Positions 1 to 10,075 of a DNA stretch of 36,963 nt are shown here, one piece after another (the first letter of the stretch is position 1; each line of letters starts with the position of its first letter). Location of the stretch: assembly GCA_029938215.1 (NCBI GenBank), contig JAOZVJ010000001.1, positions 1 to 36,963 on the forward strand. Reading direction: 5' to 3'. The stretch comes from Arcobacteraceae bacterium (GTDB taxonomy: Bacteria > Campylobacterota > Campylobacteria > Campylobacterales > Arcobacteraceae). The notes under the pieces were generated by a model. That model did no database searches. It had not been told where the DNA came from and saw only the letters and a program-made list of their open reading frames with translations. The translations under genes were made by a program, and so were the position numbers.

Positions 1-189
1 CAGAGTGTAACAATTTTAGATTTTTATCTGCCCATTTTTAGAGTTCGCTTGACAAGTATCACTGGCTATATTATGGGAGAACAGATGAAATCAATAGATT
101 ATAATTCAAGAAATATAAAATTTATTGAGAAAGCAAGTCAAAAAACTATAAACCAAATATTAGGTATAATCGATAGTATCATACAATAA
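1..189 (+). CDS. C-terminal end of an unidentified protein (truncated by window start)
   Basis: Frame 1 is open from the first base to a TAA at 187-189, giving 62 residues that end in GIIDSIIQ. The segment mixes hydrophobic and charged residues (DFYLPIFRVRL, then KFIEKASQKTINQIL) and looks like the helical end of a cytoplasmic protein. There is no start codon in the window. I do not recognise the family. It runs convergently to murC, with 25 bases between the two stop codons. Confidence 0.55.
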   Translation, partial: QSVTILDFYLPIFRVRLTSITGYIMGEQMKSIDYNSRNIKFIEKASQKTINQILGIIDSIIQ

Positions 190-214
190 AATATATAGCA
201 AAAAAATTTTATTT

Positions 215-1519
215 TTAATGTTCACTAACTCTTATTTGATAAGTAATATCTCCAGCACCAACACCCAAAACAATACCTTTGTCAATAACATTGATGATTT
301 TATTATCTTTTATTAATAAGATTTGTCCATCATAAGCATCTACAGAGTCAGCAAAAATTACATCATAAGAAGAAAATTCTTTGGCAAAATCTATATCCAA
401 AATAGGCTCCGTTACTGTCCAAACAGGCAAGATTATAAGTTTATCGCATCCATCAAAGCACTTCTTAAAAGCTTCAAGATTATCTCTTGTTCTGCTATAT
501 TTATGAGGTTGCCAGATTACTGCTGTTTTTGTTATATTTTGTAAACTATTATACAATTTTACAGAATCTAGCGTTGCTTTTATTTCGGTTGGATGATGAG
601 CATAATCATCAATAACTATAAAGTTATCTTTTTTTTGCACTATGTCAAATCTCTTTTTAATACCTCTATATTTTGAAAGATTTATTTTAATAGTATCTAC
701 ATCAAGTGTTTCAAGTGCAGCTAAAATAGCCATAGAAGCATCAAAAGCGATATGTTCTCCAAATCCCCAAACTTCAAAAAAACCAAAATCTTTTAGTTCA
801 AATTTGGTATATGGTTCGCCATCTTTTAGAAAAAATTCACAATTTTTAATATCTTTTGATGGATAAAGTCGAATCGCTTCGTTTTTATAATCTTTTAAAA
901 AATAATCCTCAGCGTTTATCACTCTTAGTGGTGCGATATCTAAGAATTTTTTATATGCATCATAAAATCTTTTTTCATCATAATTGTAGTATTCCATATG
1001 CTCTGGTTCTGTATTTAAAACAATCGCACAATAAGGATTTGACAAGATAAAACTTTCATCACTTTCATCCGCCTCAAATGCCAAAACTTTATCGATATAT
1101 CTAAAGTTTGAATCAAACTCTTTACTAATAGCACCGATTAAGGCACTACTTTGAAGAATACTACTTAGCATTGCTGTTGTCGTACTTTTTCCATGAGCAG
1201 CACAAATACAATAATTTGTAGTATCTTTTAAAATAATTGGTAATGCTTCTTTTCTAGGCAATACATTTAAAAGTTTTCTATCCGCTTCTAGTCTTTCTGT
1301 ATTTGTATGCGTTACAGCAGCACTATATATAACCAAGTCTTGACTATCAATAACCTCAGCACTTTGCGGTATATTGACTTTTATATCTTCTGTTTCTAAT
1401 TTTTTTGTAATAGGTGTATTTTTTACATCACTTCCGCTTACTTCATGTCCGCTATGTTTTAAAAATCGTGCGAGTGCCGATAATCCAATACCACCAATTC
1501 CTATAAAATGAACTTTCAT
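215..1519 (-). CDS. murC: UDP-N-acetylmuramate--L-alanine ligase
   Basis: MurC adds L-Ala to UDP-MurNAc with ATP, the first step of building the peptidoglycan stem peptide in the cytoplasm. The 434-residue protein starts with the dinucleotide-like loop GIGGIGLSALARFL (about 7-20). The ATP loop is AAHGKSTTTAM (107-117), slightly changed from the usual GTHGKT with Lys111 kept. NTEPEHMEYY and EADESDESF follow in the central domain. The C-terminal ligase domain shows DDYAHHPTEI and WQPHKYSRTRDN, both typical of MurC. It is the last gene of a leftward operon, and its ATG shares one base with the stop codon of the preceding gene, so translation is probably coupled. The length is slightly short for the family but no domain appears to be missing. 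Confidence 0.96.
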   Translation of the reverse strand: MKVHFIGIGGIGLSALARFLKHSGHEVSGSDVKNTPITKKLETEDIKVNIPQSAEVIDSQDLVIYSAAVTHTNTERLEADRKLLNVLPRKEALPIILKDTTNYCICAAHGKSTTTAMLSSILQSSALIGAISKEFDSNFRYIDKVLAFEADESDESFILSNPYCAIVLNTEPEHMEYYNYDEKRFYDAYKKFLDIAPLRVINAEDYFLKDYKNEAIRLYPSKDIKNCEFFLKDGEPYTKFELKDFGFFEVWGFGEHIAFDASMAILAALETLDVDTIKINLSKYRGIKKRFDIVQKKDNFIVIDDYAHHPTEIKATLDSVKLYNSLQNITKTAVIWQPHKYSRTRDNLEAFKKCFDGCDKLIILPVWTVTEPILDIDFAKEFSSYDVIFADSVDAYDGQILLIKDNKIINVIDKGIVLGVGAGDITYQIRVSEH

Positions 1520-2097
1520 TATGCTAACAAGTGTCCAAGTTCATTAGATAATTTATTTAAAATTTCTTTATTATCATTTATATATTCTTTTGTATCAAAA
1601 GTAAAATTTACAATAAAATATCCATAAATTTCATCATTTTCCATTTGATTTTGCGATACTTGTGCTTCATAAAAAGTATCCATATCAGAAGAATTTGTAC
1701 AAGCAATTAAGTGTACTTTCATAGCATTTGATAGTTTTTCATCTTCTATAATTTGTGTTAAAATAAAAAATAATTCTTTAGCGCCTTTAAAATTTGATTG
1801 ACTCCATTTTTCAATTGCATGTTCATAAAATGCTCTTATAAAATGAATATCATCATTTGCTAAACTCAACTTTGCATTATCTAGAAGTCTATTTTCCATA
1901 CCTTCAAATGCCGTTTTTAAAATAGTTTCATAAACTTTATTTATTCTGCTCTCATCAAGATCCAATATCAGCAAATTGTCAAGTACCTCATATAAACCAG
2001 CTAAATCCTTATTTTCAATTACTTCTTTTTCTTTGGTTTCTAAATATTTTAAAAAGTCTAAATTTGTTCTTGCTTTTTGTAGTTCGTCTTGATTCAT
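1519..2097 (-). CDS. Conserved-looking hypothetical protein between dapC and murC
   Basis: This is a 192-residue acidic, mostly helical protein with no signal peptide or membrane segment. I do not recognise a domain. Its N-terminal half is rich in Leu, Glu and Lys (KYLETKEKEVIENKDLAG), suggesting helical-repeat or coiled-coil packing. The C-terminal part (GYFIVNFTFDTKEY) looks like a beta strand. Its start overlaps the end of the aminotransferase gene by four bases (ATGA), and its stop shares a base with the murC start. It is therefore translated within the same transcript as two cell-wall precursor genes. A role near peptidoglycan precursor synthesis is only inferred from position. Confidence 0.8.
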   Translation of the reverse strand: MNQDELQKARTNLDFLKYLETKEKEVIENKDLAGLYEVLDNLLILDLDESRINKVYETILKTAFEGMENRLLDNAKLSLANDDIHFIRAFYEHAIEKWSQSNFKGAKELFFILTQIIEDEKLSNAMKVHLIACTNSSDMDTFYEAQVSQNQMENDEIYGYFIVNFTFDTKEYINDNKEILNKLSNELGHLLA

Positions 2098-3230
2098 TTA
2101 TACTCTTTCATAAAATCTTTTAATCTTGTTAATACTTCTTTTGTTTTAATTTCATTTTCAACCAAGGCAATTCTTACATATCCTTTGCCCATACCATCTC
2201 TTCCTAAAAAACTACCTGGTAAAACTTTAATATTTTTTTGCCTATAAAGTTCTTTGGTAAATTCTAATTCATCTTTTACTTCAAGCCAAATATAAAAAGT
2301 AGCATCTGGAATTTTTATACCTAAAATATCTTTAGCAATATCAAAATTCTTTTTATAGATATCTCTAAAATTTTGTACAGAATTTTCATCATCCCAAGCA
2401 ACAGAAGCTGTTTTTTGCAATGGCAACGACAAAGCACAACCAACATAAGTTCGATATTTTAAATATTCTTTTAAAATATTTTTATCTCCAGCTATAAAAC
2501 CATTTCGTAACCCTGGTGCTGAATTTCTTTTTGAAATAGAATTTAAAATCAAACAATTTTTAAATTCATAATTTCCAACCTCTTTACAAGCTTCTAATAA
2601 ACTAACTGGTTTTTTATTTTCATCAAAATATAGCTCACTGTAACATTCGTCATTGATAAGTACAAAATCAAATTCTAAAGATTTTTTGACCCATTTTTTT
2701 AATTCTTCTTTGCTAATTGTTGCTGATGTTGGGTTGTTTGGAAAATTTAAAATTACTAAGTCACATTTTTTTAATTGCTCATCATCTATAATTGGAATAA
2801 AATTATTTTCTTTTGTTAAATTCAAATGAATTATTTTTGCTCTACTAGCAATAGCAGCACCCTCATATATTTGATAAAAAGGATTTGTAAAAGCCATAAT
2901 TGGATTTTGTTTATCAAAAAGATAAAATTGCGGAAAATTAAACAAAACTTCTCTTGTGCCAAAAGTTGGTATTATCTCGCTTTTTTTTAAAACAATATCA
3001 AATCTTCTTTTTACAAAATTAATCATTGACTCTTTTAAATAATCTTCCCCAGCACTTTTTGGATATTTATTTAAAAGATTTGTAGTATTTTTTAATTCGT
3101 CTTGTATAAATTGTGGTGTTTCAAATTGTGGCTCACCTATAGTCAAACTACTTGGTTTATATTTTTCATTTGGCAAAATTCCTGCCAATAATTCATTTAA
3201 TTTTTCAAACGGATATGTTTCAAAGTTCAT
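2094..3230 (-). CDS. dapC: PLP-dependent aminotransferase, probable N-succinyldiaminopimelate aminotransferase
   Basis: This is a fold-type I (class I/II) aminotransferase of 378 residues. Visible landmarks are NFPNNPTSA (about 162-170), the Asp and Tyr of NDECYSELYF (193-202), the Schiff-base lysine in NSISKRNSAPGLRNG (Lys234) and the substrate-carboxylate arginine in GYVRIALVENE near the end. The sequence resembles proteins annotated as succinyldiaminopimelate transaminase in Campylobacterota, which make meso-diaminopimelate for lysine and peptidoglycan. The operon with murC fits that role. Substrate choice within this family cannot be proved from sequence, so another amino-acid transaminase remains possible. 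It begins eight bases after the COG3400 gene. Confidence 0.82.
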   Translation of the reverse strand: MNFETYPFEKLNELLAGILPNEKYKPSSLTIGEPQFETPQFIQDELKNTTNLLNKYPKSAGEDYLKESMINFVKRRFDIVLKKSEIIPTFGTREVLFNFPQFYLFDKQNPIMAFTNPFYQIYEGAAIASRAKIIHLNLTKENNFIPIIDDEQLKKCDLVILNFPNNPTSATISKEELKKWVKKSLEFDFVLINDECYSELYFDENKKPVSLLEACKEVGNYEFKNCLILNSISKRNSAPGLRNGFIAGDKNILKEYLKYRTYVGCALSLPLQKTASVAWDDENSVQNFRDIYKKNFDIAKDILGIKIPDATFYIWLEVKDELEFTKELYRQKNIKVLPGSFLGRDGMGKGYVRIALVENEIKTKEVLTRLKDFMKEYK

Positions 3231-3238
3231 TATTTTCC

Positions 3239-4660
3239 TTATTCTTCAACTGTTGGGATTAATATTTGATTATATTTTGTTAAATCAAATGATAACAAAT
3301 CACTATCTGTGGTGAAAAAATTGATTTTTCTTCTATTAAACATATCTTTTTTTAATGGCAATATTTGTAATATTTTTTGCTCTTTTGTTAATTCTCTAAT
3401 TGGATTATTGTGATTTGAAATTGTATTTATCTCTTGATTAAAAATCTTTGCTAAATTTTCAAGATGAGATAAAAGTTCATCTTTGTTTTTATCTCCGACT
3501 GGATCTAAGTTGAAAACTTTAATTTTTAATTTTAGTTGTCCAGAGATATCAAATACTATAGGAGATAATTGTTCGTATTTAATTGTATCATTTAACACTA
3601 TTACTATATTTTTTATTGAAGCAAATCTTTCATAGCCTATTTTAAGTATTGGAATTTTAAATTCTATTATATTTTTAATTGCTTCTTTATATTTTAATAA
3701 ACTCTGAGTAAGAACTATCAGCCCTATATTAAATCTTTTTTTATCCTCTTTTAAAATTTTATTGATTCCTGTATTGCCATAATCAATTTCTAAAATTATA
3801 TCTTTTTCATTTTCCAATAAAGCTTTTATTTTGTCCATTGTATCAACAGTTGTTGGTCTTGTTACTTTAACAATAAGCTTTTTATTTTTCATTCTTTTAT
3901 GTAGCGTTTTTGTTTTTTCTATTGCATCAAGGATTTCATATTGAGGTTGAACATAAGGATCGCAATAAATATAAATATTATTACCAAAAGGCATAGGGAA
4001 ATGCCCAGCTGTTCTGGACATTGCATTATATACTTGAGTTAAAACCTCTGGTTTCCCAATAATCAACAAAATATCATTTGGCTTTAAAACAAGTGATGGC
4101 TTTACATTTACAAGTATTTGTTTTCTATATAAAGCAAATATTTTCCAATCTTTTTGTGCAATACTTCCAATATATCTATAAGCATAAGAACTTCCAAATG
4201 GAATTTTTATTTCCATTATTTCGCCCTGCTTTAACCCAATATTTTGTGCTAAAATCGGTATATTTGGAAGTTGTTCCAGCAAGCCATTTGCTAAAATTTC
4301 ATTACCTTTATAATGGTGTATTTTATCATCTTGAATATCCAAGTCCCAACTATCAAAAATTGTAAAATAAAAATTTTTTTTATATTTTCTAATATTTTCT
4401 GCGACACTCAAAGTATCATTTTTACTATTTAATACAACTAATGCTTCGTTATGCATAACTTTGTCTAAAACAAATTTTAATTTTGATTGGCTTGTTGGAT
4501 CAAATTTATAAAAAATAAAATTTGATGGTTTTTTTTCTGGCAATATATAGTCGTTTGTATAAATTATATCGTAAAGATTATTGCCTGTATTTGTTTCCAC
4601 TATTCTTTCTAAAAGTTTTTTTGCAATAATTCCATCAAGGATAACGAGTACATTTTTCAT
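3239..4660 (-). CDS. COG3400-type protein with a TrkA_C (RCK_C) domain
   Basis: This 473-residue protein begins with a Rossmann-like strand (KNVLVILDGIIAKKLLE). A TrkA_C-like region lies at about residues 148-212, including EIKIPFGSSYAYR and LKPNDILLIIGKPE. RCK_C domains of this kind bind regulatory ligands in potassium transporters and channels. The rest resembles the COG3400 proteins of Campylobacterota, whose function is unsettled. No membrane helix is evident, so it is probably cytosolic and may regulate an ion transporter encoded elsewhere. It is the first gene of the leftward operon. The start codon lies only six bases after a TATAAT and has no purine-rich ribosome site upstream, so the message may be leaderless. 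Confidence 0.75.
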   Translation of the reverse strand: MKNVLVILDGIIAKKLLERIVETNTGNNLYDIIYTNDYILPEKKPSNFIFYKFDPTSQSKLKFVLDKVMHNEALVVLNSKNDTLSVAENIRKYKKNFYFTIFDSWDLDIQDDKIHHYKGNEILANGLLEQLPNIPILAQNIGLKQGEIMEIKIPFGSSYAYRYIGSIAQKDWKIFALYRKQILVNVKPSLVLKPNDILLIIGKPEVLTQVYNAMSRTAGHFPMPFGNNIYIYCDPYVQPQYEILDAIEKTKTLHKRMKNKKLIVKVTRPTTVDTMDKIKALLENEKDIILEIDYGNTGINKILKEDKKRFNIGLIVLTQSLLKYKEAIKNIIEFKIPILKIGYERFASIKNIVIVLNDTIKYEQLSPIVFDISGQLKLKIKVFNLDPVGDKNKDELLSHLENLAKIFNQEINTISNHNNPIRELTKEQKILQILPLKKDMFNRRKINFFTTDSDLLSFDLTKYNQILIPTVEE

Positions 4661-4690
4661 TTGGACATTATAGCTAATTTATGTTAAAAT
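4661..4690 (+). promoter_or_regulatory. Probable sigma-70 promoter of transaldolase operon
   Basis: TTGGAC (4661-4666), an 18-base spacer and TAAAAT (4685-4690) lie about 50 bases before the transaldolase start. The -35 overlaps the region of the opposing promoter, so the two divergent units probably compete for polymerase. Confidence 0.45.
4667..4672 (-). promoter_or_regulatory. -10 box for the leftward COG3400-dapC-murC operon
   Basis: Read on the minus strand the sequence is TATAAT, then six bases (GTCCAA), then the ATG at 4660. A start site the usual distance after this box would fall at or next to the ATG. No clear -35 element is visible. Confidence 0.45.
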
Positions 4691-4741
4691 GAGTCCTTTT
4701 TGATAAAAATGTAATAATAGTAATAGATGATGGAGCAATAT

Positions 4742-5734
4742 ATGGACTTAAAAAAAGAGATAAATTTTTCACTTTGGTGTGATTTTATTGAGAGAGATTT
4801 TTTAGAAGATGGTTTTTTAAAATTATTAGATAAAAAATTAATATTTGGAGCTACAAGTAATCCTGCAATTTTTAAAGATGCTATAGTTAATTCTAGTGCT
4901 TATGAACAACAAATAAATATGCTACAAGTCAATGATTCAAAAAAAATATATGAAGAACTTTCAACTACAGATATAAAAAAAGCAGCTCAAATTTTAAAAC
5001 CTTTACACGATAAAAATGATGAAGATGGCTTCATATCTTTAGAAGTTGATCCTAGATTATGTGACAATACCTCAGACACAATTGAAGAGGGGGCTAGACT
5101 TCACAATCAAATAAAACATGATAATTTAATGATAAAAATTCCAGCAACAAAAGCTGGTTATCCTGCAATGGAACATCTTACATCTCTTGGAATAGCGGTT
5201 AATGCAACATTGGTTTTTTCTCCCGAACAAGCAATCAAAAGTGCAGAAGCACTTGATAAAGGCATTAAAAAAAGCGGAAAAGATACAAAAGCAGTAATTT
5301 CTATATTTGTAAGCAGATTTGATAGATTGCTTGATGCAGAACTTACAGAATTTAATATTGAAACATCTAAAACAGGAATCATAAACGCTACAAAATGTTA
5401 TCATGAAATTCAAAAATTTGAAAATAAAAATATAAGAACATTGTTCGCAAGTACTGGTGTAAAAGGTGATGAATTATCTCAAAGTTATTATATAGATAAT
5501 TTGATATTTCCAGACACCATTAATACAGCGCCTTTAAATGCAATACAAGCATGGGCAGAAAACGGAATGCAAGAACAATCTAAAATTTTAACACAAACAC
5601 AATGTGATGATTATTTCGGATTACTAGAAGCAAAAAATATTGATATTGATTTTGTCTATAAAAAACTGCTTAAAGATGGGCTAGATGCTTTTAAAGTTTC
5701 TTTTGATGAATTGTTAGAAAAAGTTAAATTATAA
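4742..5734 (+). CDS. tal: Transaldolase
   Basis: Transaldolase moves a three-carbon dihydroxyacetone unit between sugar phosphates in the non-oxidative pentose phosphate pathway. The protein has 330 residues from the chosen start. It shows GATSNPAIF near residues 36-44, a family signature, and NLMIKIPATKAGY with the Schiff-base lysine at about 132. I chose the ATG at 4742 because GGAG sits at 4732-4735, six bases before it. Two in-frame ATGs at 4727 and 4730 have no comparable site and would add five residues. DAHP synthase follows 17 bases later, which makes sense because transaldolase can supply erythrose 4-phosphate, a DAHP synthase substrate. Confidence 0.95.
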   Translation: MDLKKEINFSLWCDFIERDFLEDGFLKLLDKKLIFGATSNPAIFKDAIVNSSAYEQQINMLQVNDSKKIYEELSTTDIKKAAQILKPLHDKNDEDGFISLEVDPRLCDNTSDTIEEGARLHNQIKHDNLMIKIPATKAGYPAMEHLTSLGIAVNATLVFSPEQAIKSAEALDKGIKKSGKDTKAVISIFVSRFDRLLDAELTEFNIETSKTGIINATKCYHEIQKFENKNIRTLFASTGVKGDELSQSYYIDNLIFPDTINTAPLNAIQAWAENGMQEQSKILTQTQCDDYFGLLEAKNIDIDFVYKKLLKDGLDAFKVSFDELLEKVKL

Positions 5735-5751
5735 AAAATAAGGTTAAATAA

Positions 5752-7104
5752 ATGAGTACAATTTGGACACCAAATAGTTGGAGGGATTTTCCAATTAAAC
5801 AGCAACCTCTTTACGCAAATAAAAAAGCATTAAAAAAAGTTGAAGCAGAGTTAGCTTCGTATCCTCCTTTAATTTTTGCTCAAGAAGCTAGAGATTTAAA
5901 AGAAAAACTTTGTGATGTAGTTAATGGGAAAGCTTTTTTGCTTCAAGGTGGAGATTGTGCTGAAAGTTTTGCAAATTTTAATGCTAACAATATAAAATCT
6001 TTATTTCAAGTGATGATGCAAATGGCAGTTGTTATGACATTTAGTGGAGAAAAACCTGTAGTAAAAGTTGGTAGAATTGCTGGACAATTTGCAAAGCCAA
6101 GAAGTAGTGATTTTGAAACTATAGATAATATTGAATATCCAAGCTATAGAGGAGATGTCGTAAATGATATTAAGGCTGATTTGGATTTGCGAATTCCAAA
6201 TCCAAAAAAACTTTTAAAAGCTTACAATCAAAGTGCAGCTACTTTAAATCTTTTAAGAGCGTTTGCTAGAGGTGGTATGGCTGACTTAAATAAAGTGCAT
6301 AATTGGAATTTAGATTATATGAAAAATCATCCTTTGGGTGCAAAATATGAAGAAATGGCTACTAAAATTAGTGATTCTTTAAAATTTATGCAATCTTGTG
6401 GAATTACTGCAAAAAATACTTCACAGCTTAATCACACTGTACTTTATACTTCACATGAAGCTTTACTGCTTAATTATGAAGAAGCACTTACAAGAAAAGA
6501 TAGCTTAACTAATGATTGGTATGATTGTAGCGCTCATATGCTTTGGATAGGAGATAGGACAAGAGATTTAAATGAAGCTCATATTGAATATTTTAGAGGT
6601 ATTAAAAACCCAATTGGATGTAAAGTTGGTCCCTCTATGAAAGAAGATGAATTAATTCAGCTAATTGATACTTTAAATCCAGACAATGAAGCTGGAAGAT
6701 TAACTTTGATAGTTAGAATGGGTGCACAAAAGATTGCAGATCATTTTCCAAATTTATTAAAAAAAGTTGAAAAAGAAGGTAAAAAAGTTGTTTGGAGTTG
6801 TGACCCAATGCATGGAAATGTTGAAAAAGCACCAAATGGATATAAAACAAGAGATTTTTCTAATATTTTAAGTGAAGTAAAACAATTTTTTCAAATTCAT
6901 AAAGCACAAGGAAGTGTTGCAGGTGGTATTCATTTAGAAATGACAGGTCAAGATGTTACAGAATGCACTGGAAGTAAATCTTGTGGTATTACTGCGGATG
7001 ATTTAACATCAAGATATCACACTCAATGTGATCCAAGATTAAATGCCGATCAGTCTTTAGAATTAGCATTTATGATTGCTGATACTTTAAAAAATGCTAA
7101 ATAA
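5752..7104 (+). CDS. aroG: 3-deoxy-D-arabino-heptulosonate 7-phosphate synthase, class II (plant type)
   Basis: This enzyme condenses phosphoenolpyruvate with erythrose 4-phosphate to start the shikimate pathway. The 450-residue length and the motifs match class II (type II) enzymes, not the E. coli AroF/G/H type. The motifs include [11 protein letters not shown] (63-73, metal-binding Cys69), [16 protein letters not shown] (107-122) and [15 protein letters not shown] near the C-terminus. AAGG precedes the ATG by a normal distance. It follows transaldolase closely and is probably co-transcribed with it. No separate ACT regulatory domain is present. The symbol is the common one for class II enzymes in related genomes; other names are in use. 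Confidence 0.95.
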   Translation: MSTIWTPNSWRDFPIKQQPLYANKKALKKVEAELASYPPLIFAQEARDLKEKLCDVVNGKAFLLQGGDCAESFANFNANNIKSLFQVMMQMAVVMTFSGEKPVVKVGRIAGQFAKPRSSDFETIDNIEYPSYRGDVVNDIKADLDLRIPNPKKLLKAYNQSAATLNLLRAFARGGMADLNKVHNWNLDYMKNHPLGAKYEEMATKISDSLKFMQSCGITAKNTSQLNHTVLYTSHEALLLNYEEALTRKDSLTNDWYDCSAHMLWIGDRTRDLNEAHIEYFRGIKNPIGCKVGPSMKEDELIQLIDTLNPDNEAGRLTLIVRMGAQKIADHFPNLLKKVEKEGKKVVWSCDPMHGNVEKAPNGYKTRDFSNILSEVKQFFQIHKAQGSVAGGIHLEMTGQDVTECTGSKSCGITADDLTSRYHTQCDPRLNADQSLELAFMIADTLKNAK

Positions 7105-7126
7105 AAATAAGAAAGAGGATTAATTT

Positions 7127-8098
7127 ATGATAGAAAAAGAAGGCTCAATGCTAACAGTAAGAGAAGATATAAAAGTTTTTGATTGTACCATTAGAGATGG
7201 TGGTTTAGTTAATAATTTTCACTTTACAGATGAATTTGTAAAAGGGGTGTATGATACTTGCGTATCTGCTGGTGTTGATTATATGGAAATAGGAAAAAAT
7301 AACTCTCCAACAATTATGAGTGAAGAAGAATTTGGAGCTTGGAATTTTTGTAAAGAGGAAGATATAAGAAGAATTGTTGGTGACAATGATACTAATATGA
7401 AAATAGCTGTTATGTCCGATATTGGAAGAACAGTAAATGATGAATTGCTACCAAAGAGTGAGAGTGTTGTTGATATGATAAGAATTGCAACTTACATTCA
7501 TCAAATCCCAGCTGCTATTGAATTAATTGAAGATGCTCATGCAAAAGGTTATGAAACAACTGTAAATATTATGGCTGTTGCTAAAGCTTTTGATGATGAA
7601 CTTGATGAGGTTTTGGAAATGGTTAGCAAAACAAATGTTGATGTTATATATATAGCAGATACTTTTGGCTCATTTTATCCAGAACAAATCAATAAACTTG
7701 CACAAAAGTATGTAAAAATAGCAAGAGATACTGGCAAACAAGTAGGTATTCATGCTCATAATAATATTCAATTAGCTTTTGCAAATACAATTGAAGCTAT
7801 GATGTATGGCACAAGTTTTCTTGATGTGACAGTTTCTGGATTAGGCAGAGGAGCAGGAAACTGTCCTATGGAATTATTAATCGGATTTCTTAAAAATCCA
7901 AAATATAAACTTATGCCTGTGTTAGAGTTTATTGAAAAATTTATTGTACCACTTGAAAAAGAATTAGATTGGGGCTACAGCATACCATATATGCTAACTG
8001 GTCAACTAATCGAACATCCAAGATCAGCTATGAAAGCTAGAGATGAAGGTAACACAAACTATACACAATTTTATAAAGATTTGCTAGATACTCAATAA
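7127..8098 (+). CDS. DRE-TIM metallolyase (HMGL-like aldolase catalytic domain protein)
   Basis: This is a 323-residue TIM-barrel aldolase of the HMG-CoA lyase / 4-hydroxy-2-oxovalerate aldolase superfamily. The DRE-type metal and substrate motif reads DCTIRDGGLVNNFHF near residues 20-34. The two-histidine metal motif is GIHAHNNIQLAF, and VTVSGLGRGAGNCP follows. The regulatory domain found in isopropylmalate and citramalate synthases is absent. The true substrate is unknown; the related-genome label 4-hydroxy-2-oxovalerate aldolase is generic, and no acetaldehyde dehydrogenase partner is beside it. AGAGGA lies nine bases before the ATG. It follows DAHP synthase by 22 bases and ends just before a terminator, so it closes this operon. 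Confidence 0.85.
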   Translation: MIEKEGSMLTVREDIKVFDCTIRDGGLVNNFHFTDEFVKGVYDTCVSAGVDYMEIGKNNSPTIMSEEEFGAWNFCKEEDIRRIVGDNDTNMKIAVMSDIGRTVNDELLPKSESVVDMIRIATYIHQIPAAIELIEDAHAKGYETTVNIMAVAKAFDDELDEVLEMVSKTNVDVIYIADTFGSFYPEQINKLAQKYVKIARDTGKQVGIHAHNNIQLAFANTIEAMMYGTSFLDVTVSGLGRGAGNCPMELLIGFLKNPKYKLMPVLEFIEKFIVPLEKELDWGYSIPYMLTGQLIEHPRSAMKARDEGNTNYTQFYKDLLDTQ

Positions 8099-8101
8099 TA
8101 A

Positions 8102-8134
8102 AAATAGGAGATAAACTATATTTATCTCCTATTT
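8102..8134. terminator. Terminator between convergent aldolase and gatC genes
   Basis: There is a perfect 14-bp inverted repeat, AAATAGGAGATAAA, with a five-base loop CTATA and then TTTATCTCCTATTT. It lies between two convergent genes and is T-rich at both ends, so it may stop transcription from both sides. Confidence 0.8.
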
Positions 8135-8150
8135 ACAAATTTTCATAAAT

Positions 8151-9564
<1,414 letters not shown>

Positions 9565-9945
9565 TTATTTTTCTTCTTTTTTAAACTCAAGACCTGGCTT
9601 CCAATCAATATAAACAGAATCTTTTTCTTCAAAATATGGTGATTTTATAAAGACCGATTTAAAACTTGCCTCACTTTCATTTATAAACATATGAGCCTCT
9701 CCTGGCTCACATTGCAAATAATCACCTTTTTTAATAACTACTCTTTCTCCATCAATATAAACTGCACATTCGCCTTCTAAAACATAAAATGATTCTTCTT
9801 GTTTTATGTGTTTATGACAAGGATGTTCTTCTCCTGCTGTTATCACAACTACACCCATATCTATTGCTGGACCATCTTGCGTAAGATATTTTGGGCCGTG
9901 TGTTCCAAATCTATATTCGTGATTTTTTTCATTTGTTAATTTCAT
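9565..9945 (-). CDS. Small cupin-domain protein
   Basis: This is a single-domain cupin of 126 residues. The first cupin motif is visible as HPCHKHIKQEESFYVLEGE, with two or three metal-ligand histidines and a glutamate. The second is PGEAHMFINES, with the last histidine. It resembles sugar-isomerase-like or sensor cupins, but the substrate is unknown. I chose the ATG at 9945, which has AGG upstream at an acceptable distance. An earlier ATG at 9987 gives a basic 14-residue extension with no ribosome site. It is the first gene of the leftward cupin-tgt-gatC unit, and its link to tRNA modification is unclear. Confidence 0.8.
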   Translation of the reverse strand: MKLTNEKNHEYRFGTHGPKYLTQDGPAIDMGVVVITAGEEHPCHKHIKQEESFYVLEGECAVYIDGERVVIKKGDYLQCEPGEAHMFINESEASFKSVFIKSPYFEEKDSVYIDWKPGLEFKKEEK

Positions 9946-10075
9946 TTTTATGACCTTGTGTTTGTAATAATTTTTGTATTTTAACATATTTTTTACAATT
10001 TAATTTCATATAACACAAAATTGCCACTTTTTTTTACTATAGTTTTGATAAAGTCAATTTAAAAAGGACATTAGT

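Noticed and set aside
4727-4741. Upstream ATGs of transaldolase at 4727 and 4730
   Set aside because: The GGAG at 4732-4735 lies inside that extension and is positioned for the ATG at 4742.
9946-9987. 14-residue basic extension of the cupin
   Set aside because: No ribosome site precedes the upstream ATG; the later ATG has AGG upstream and begins near the domain.
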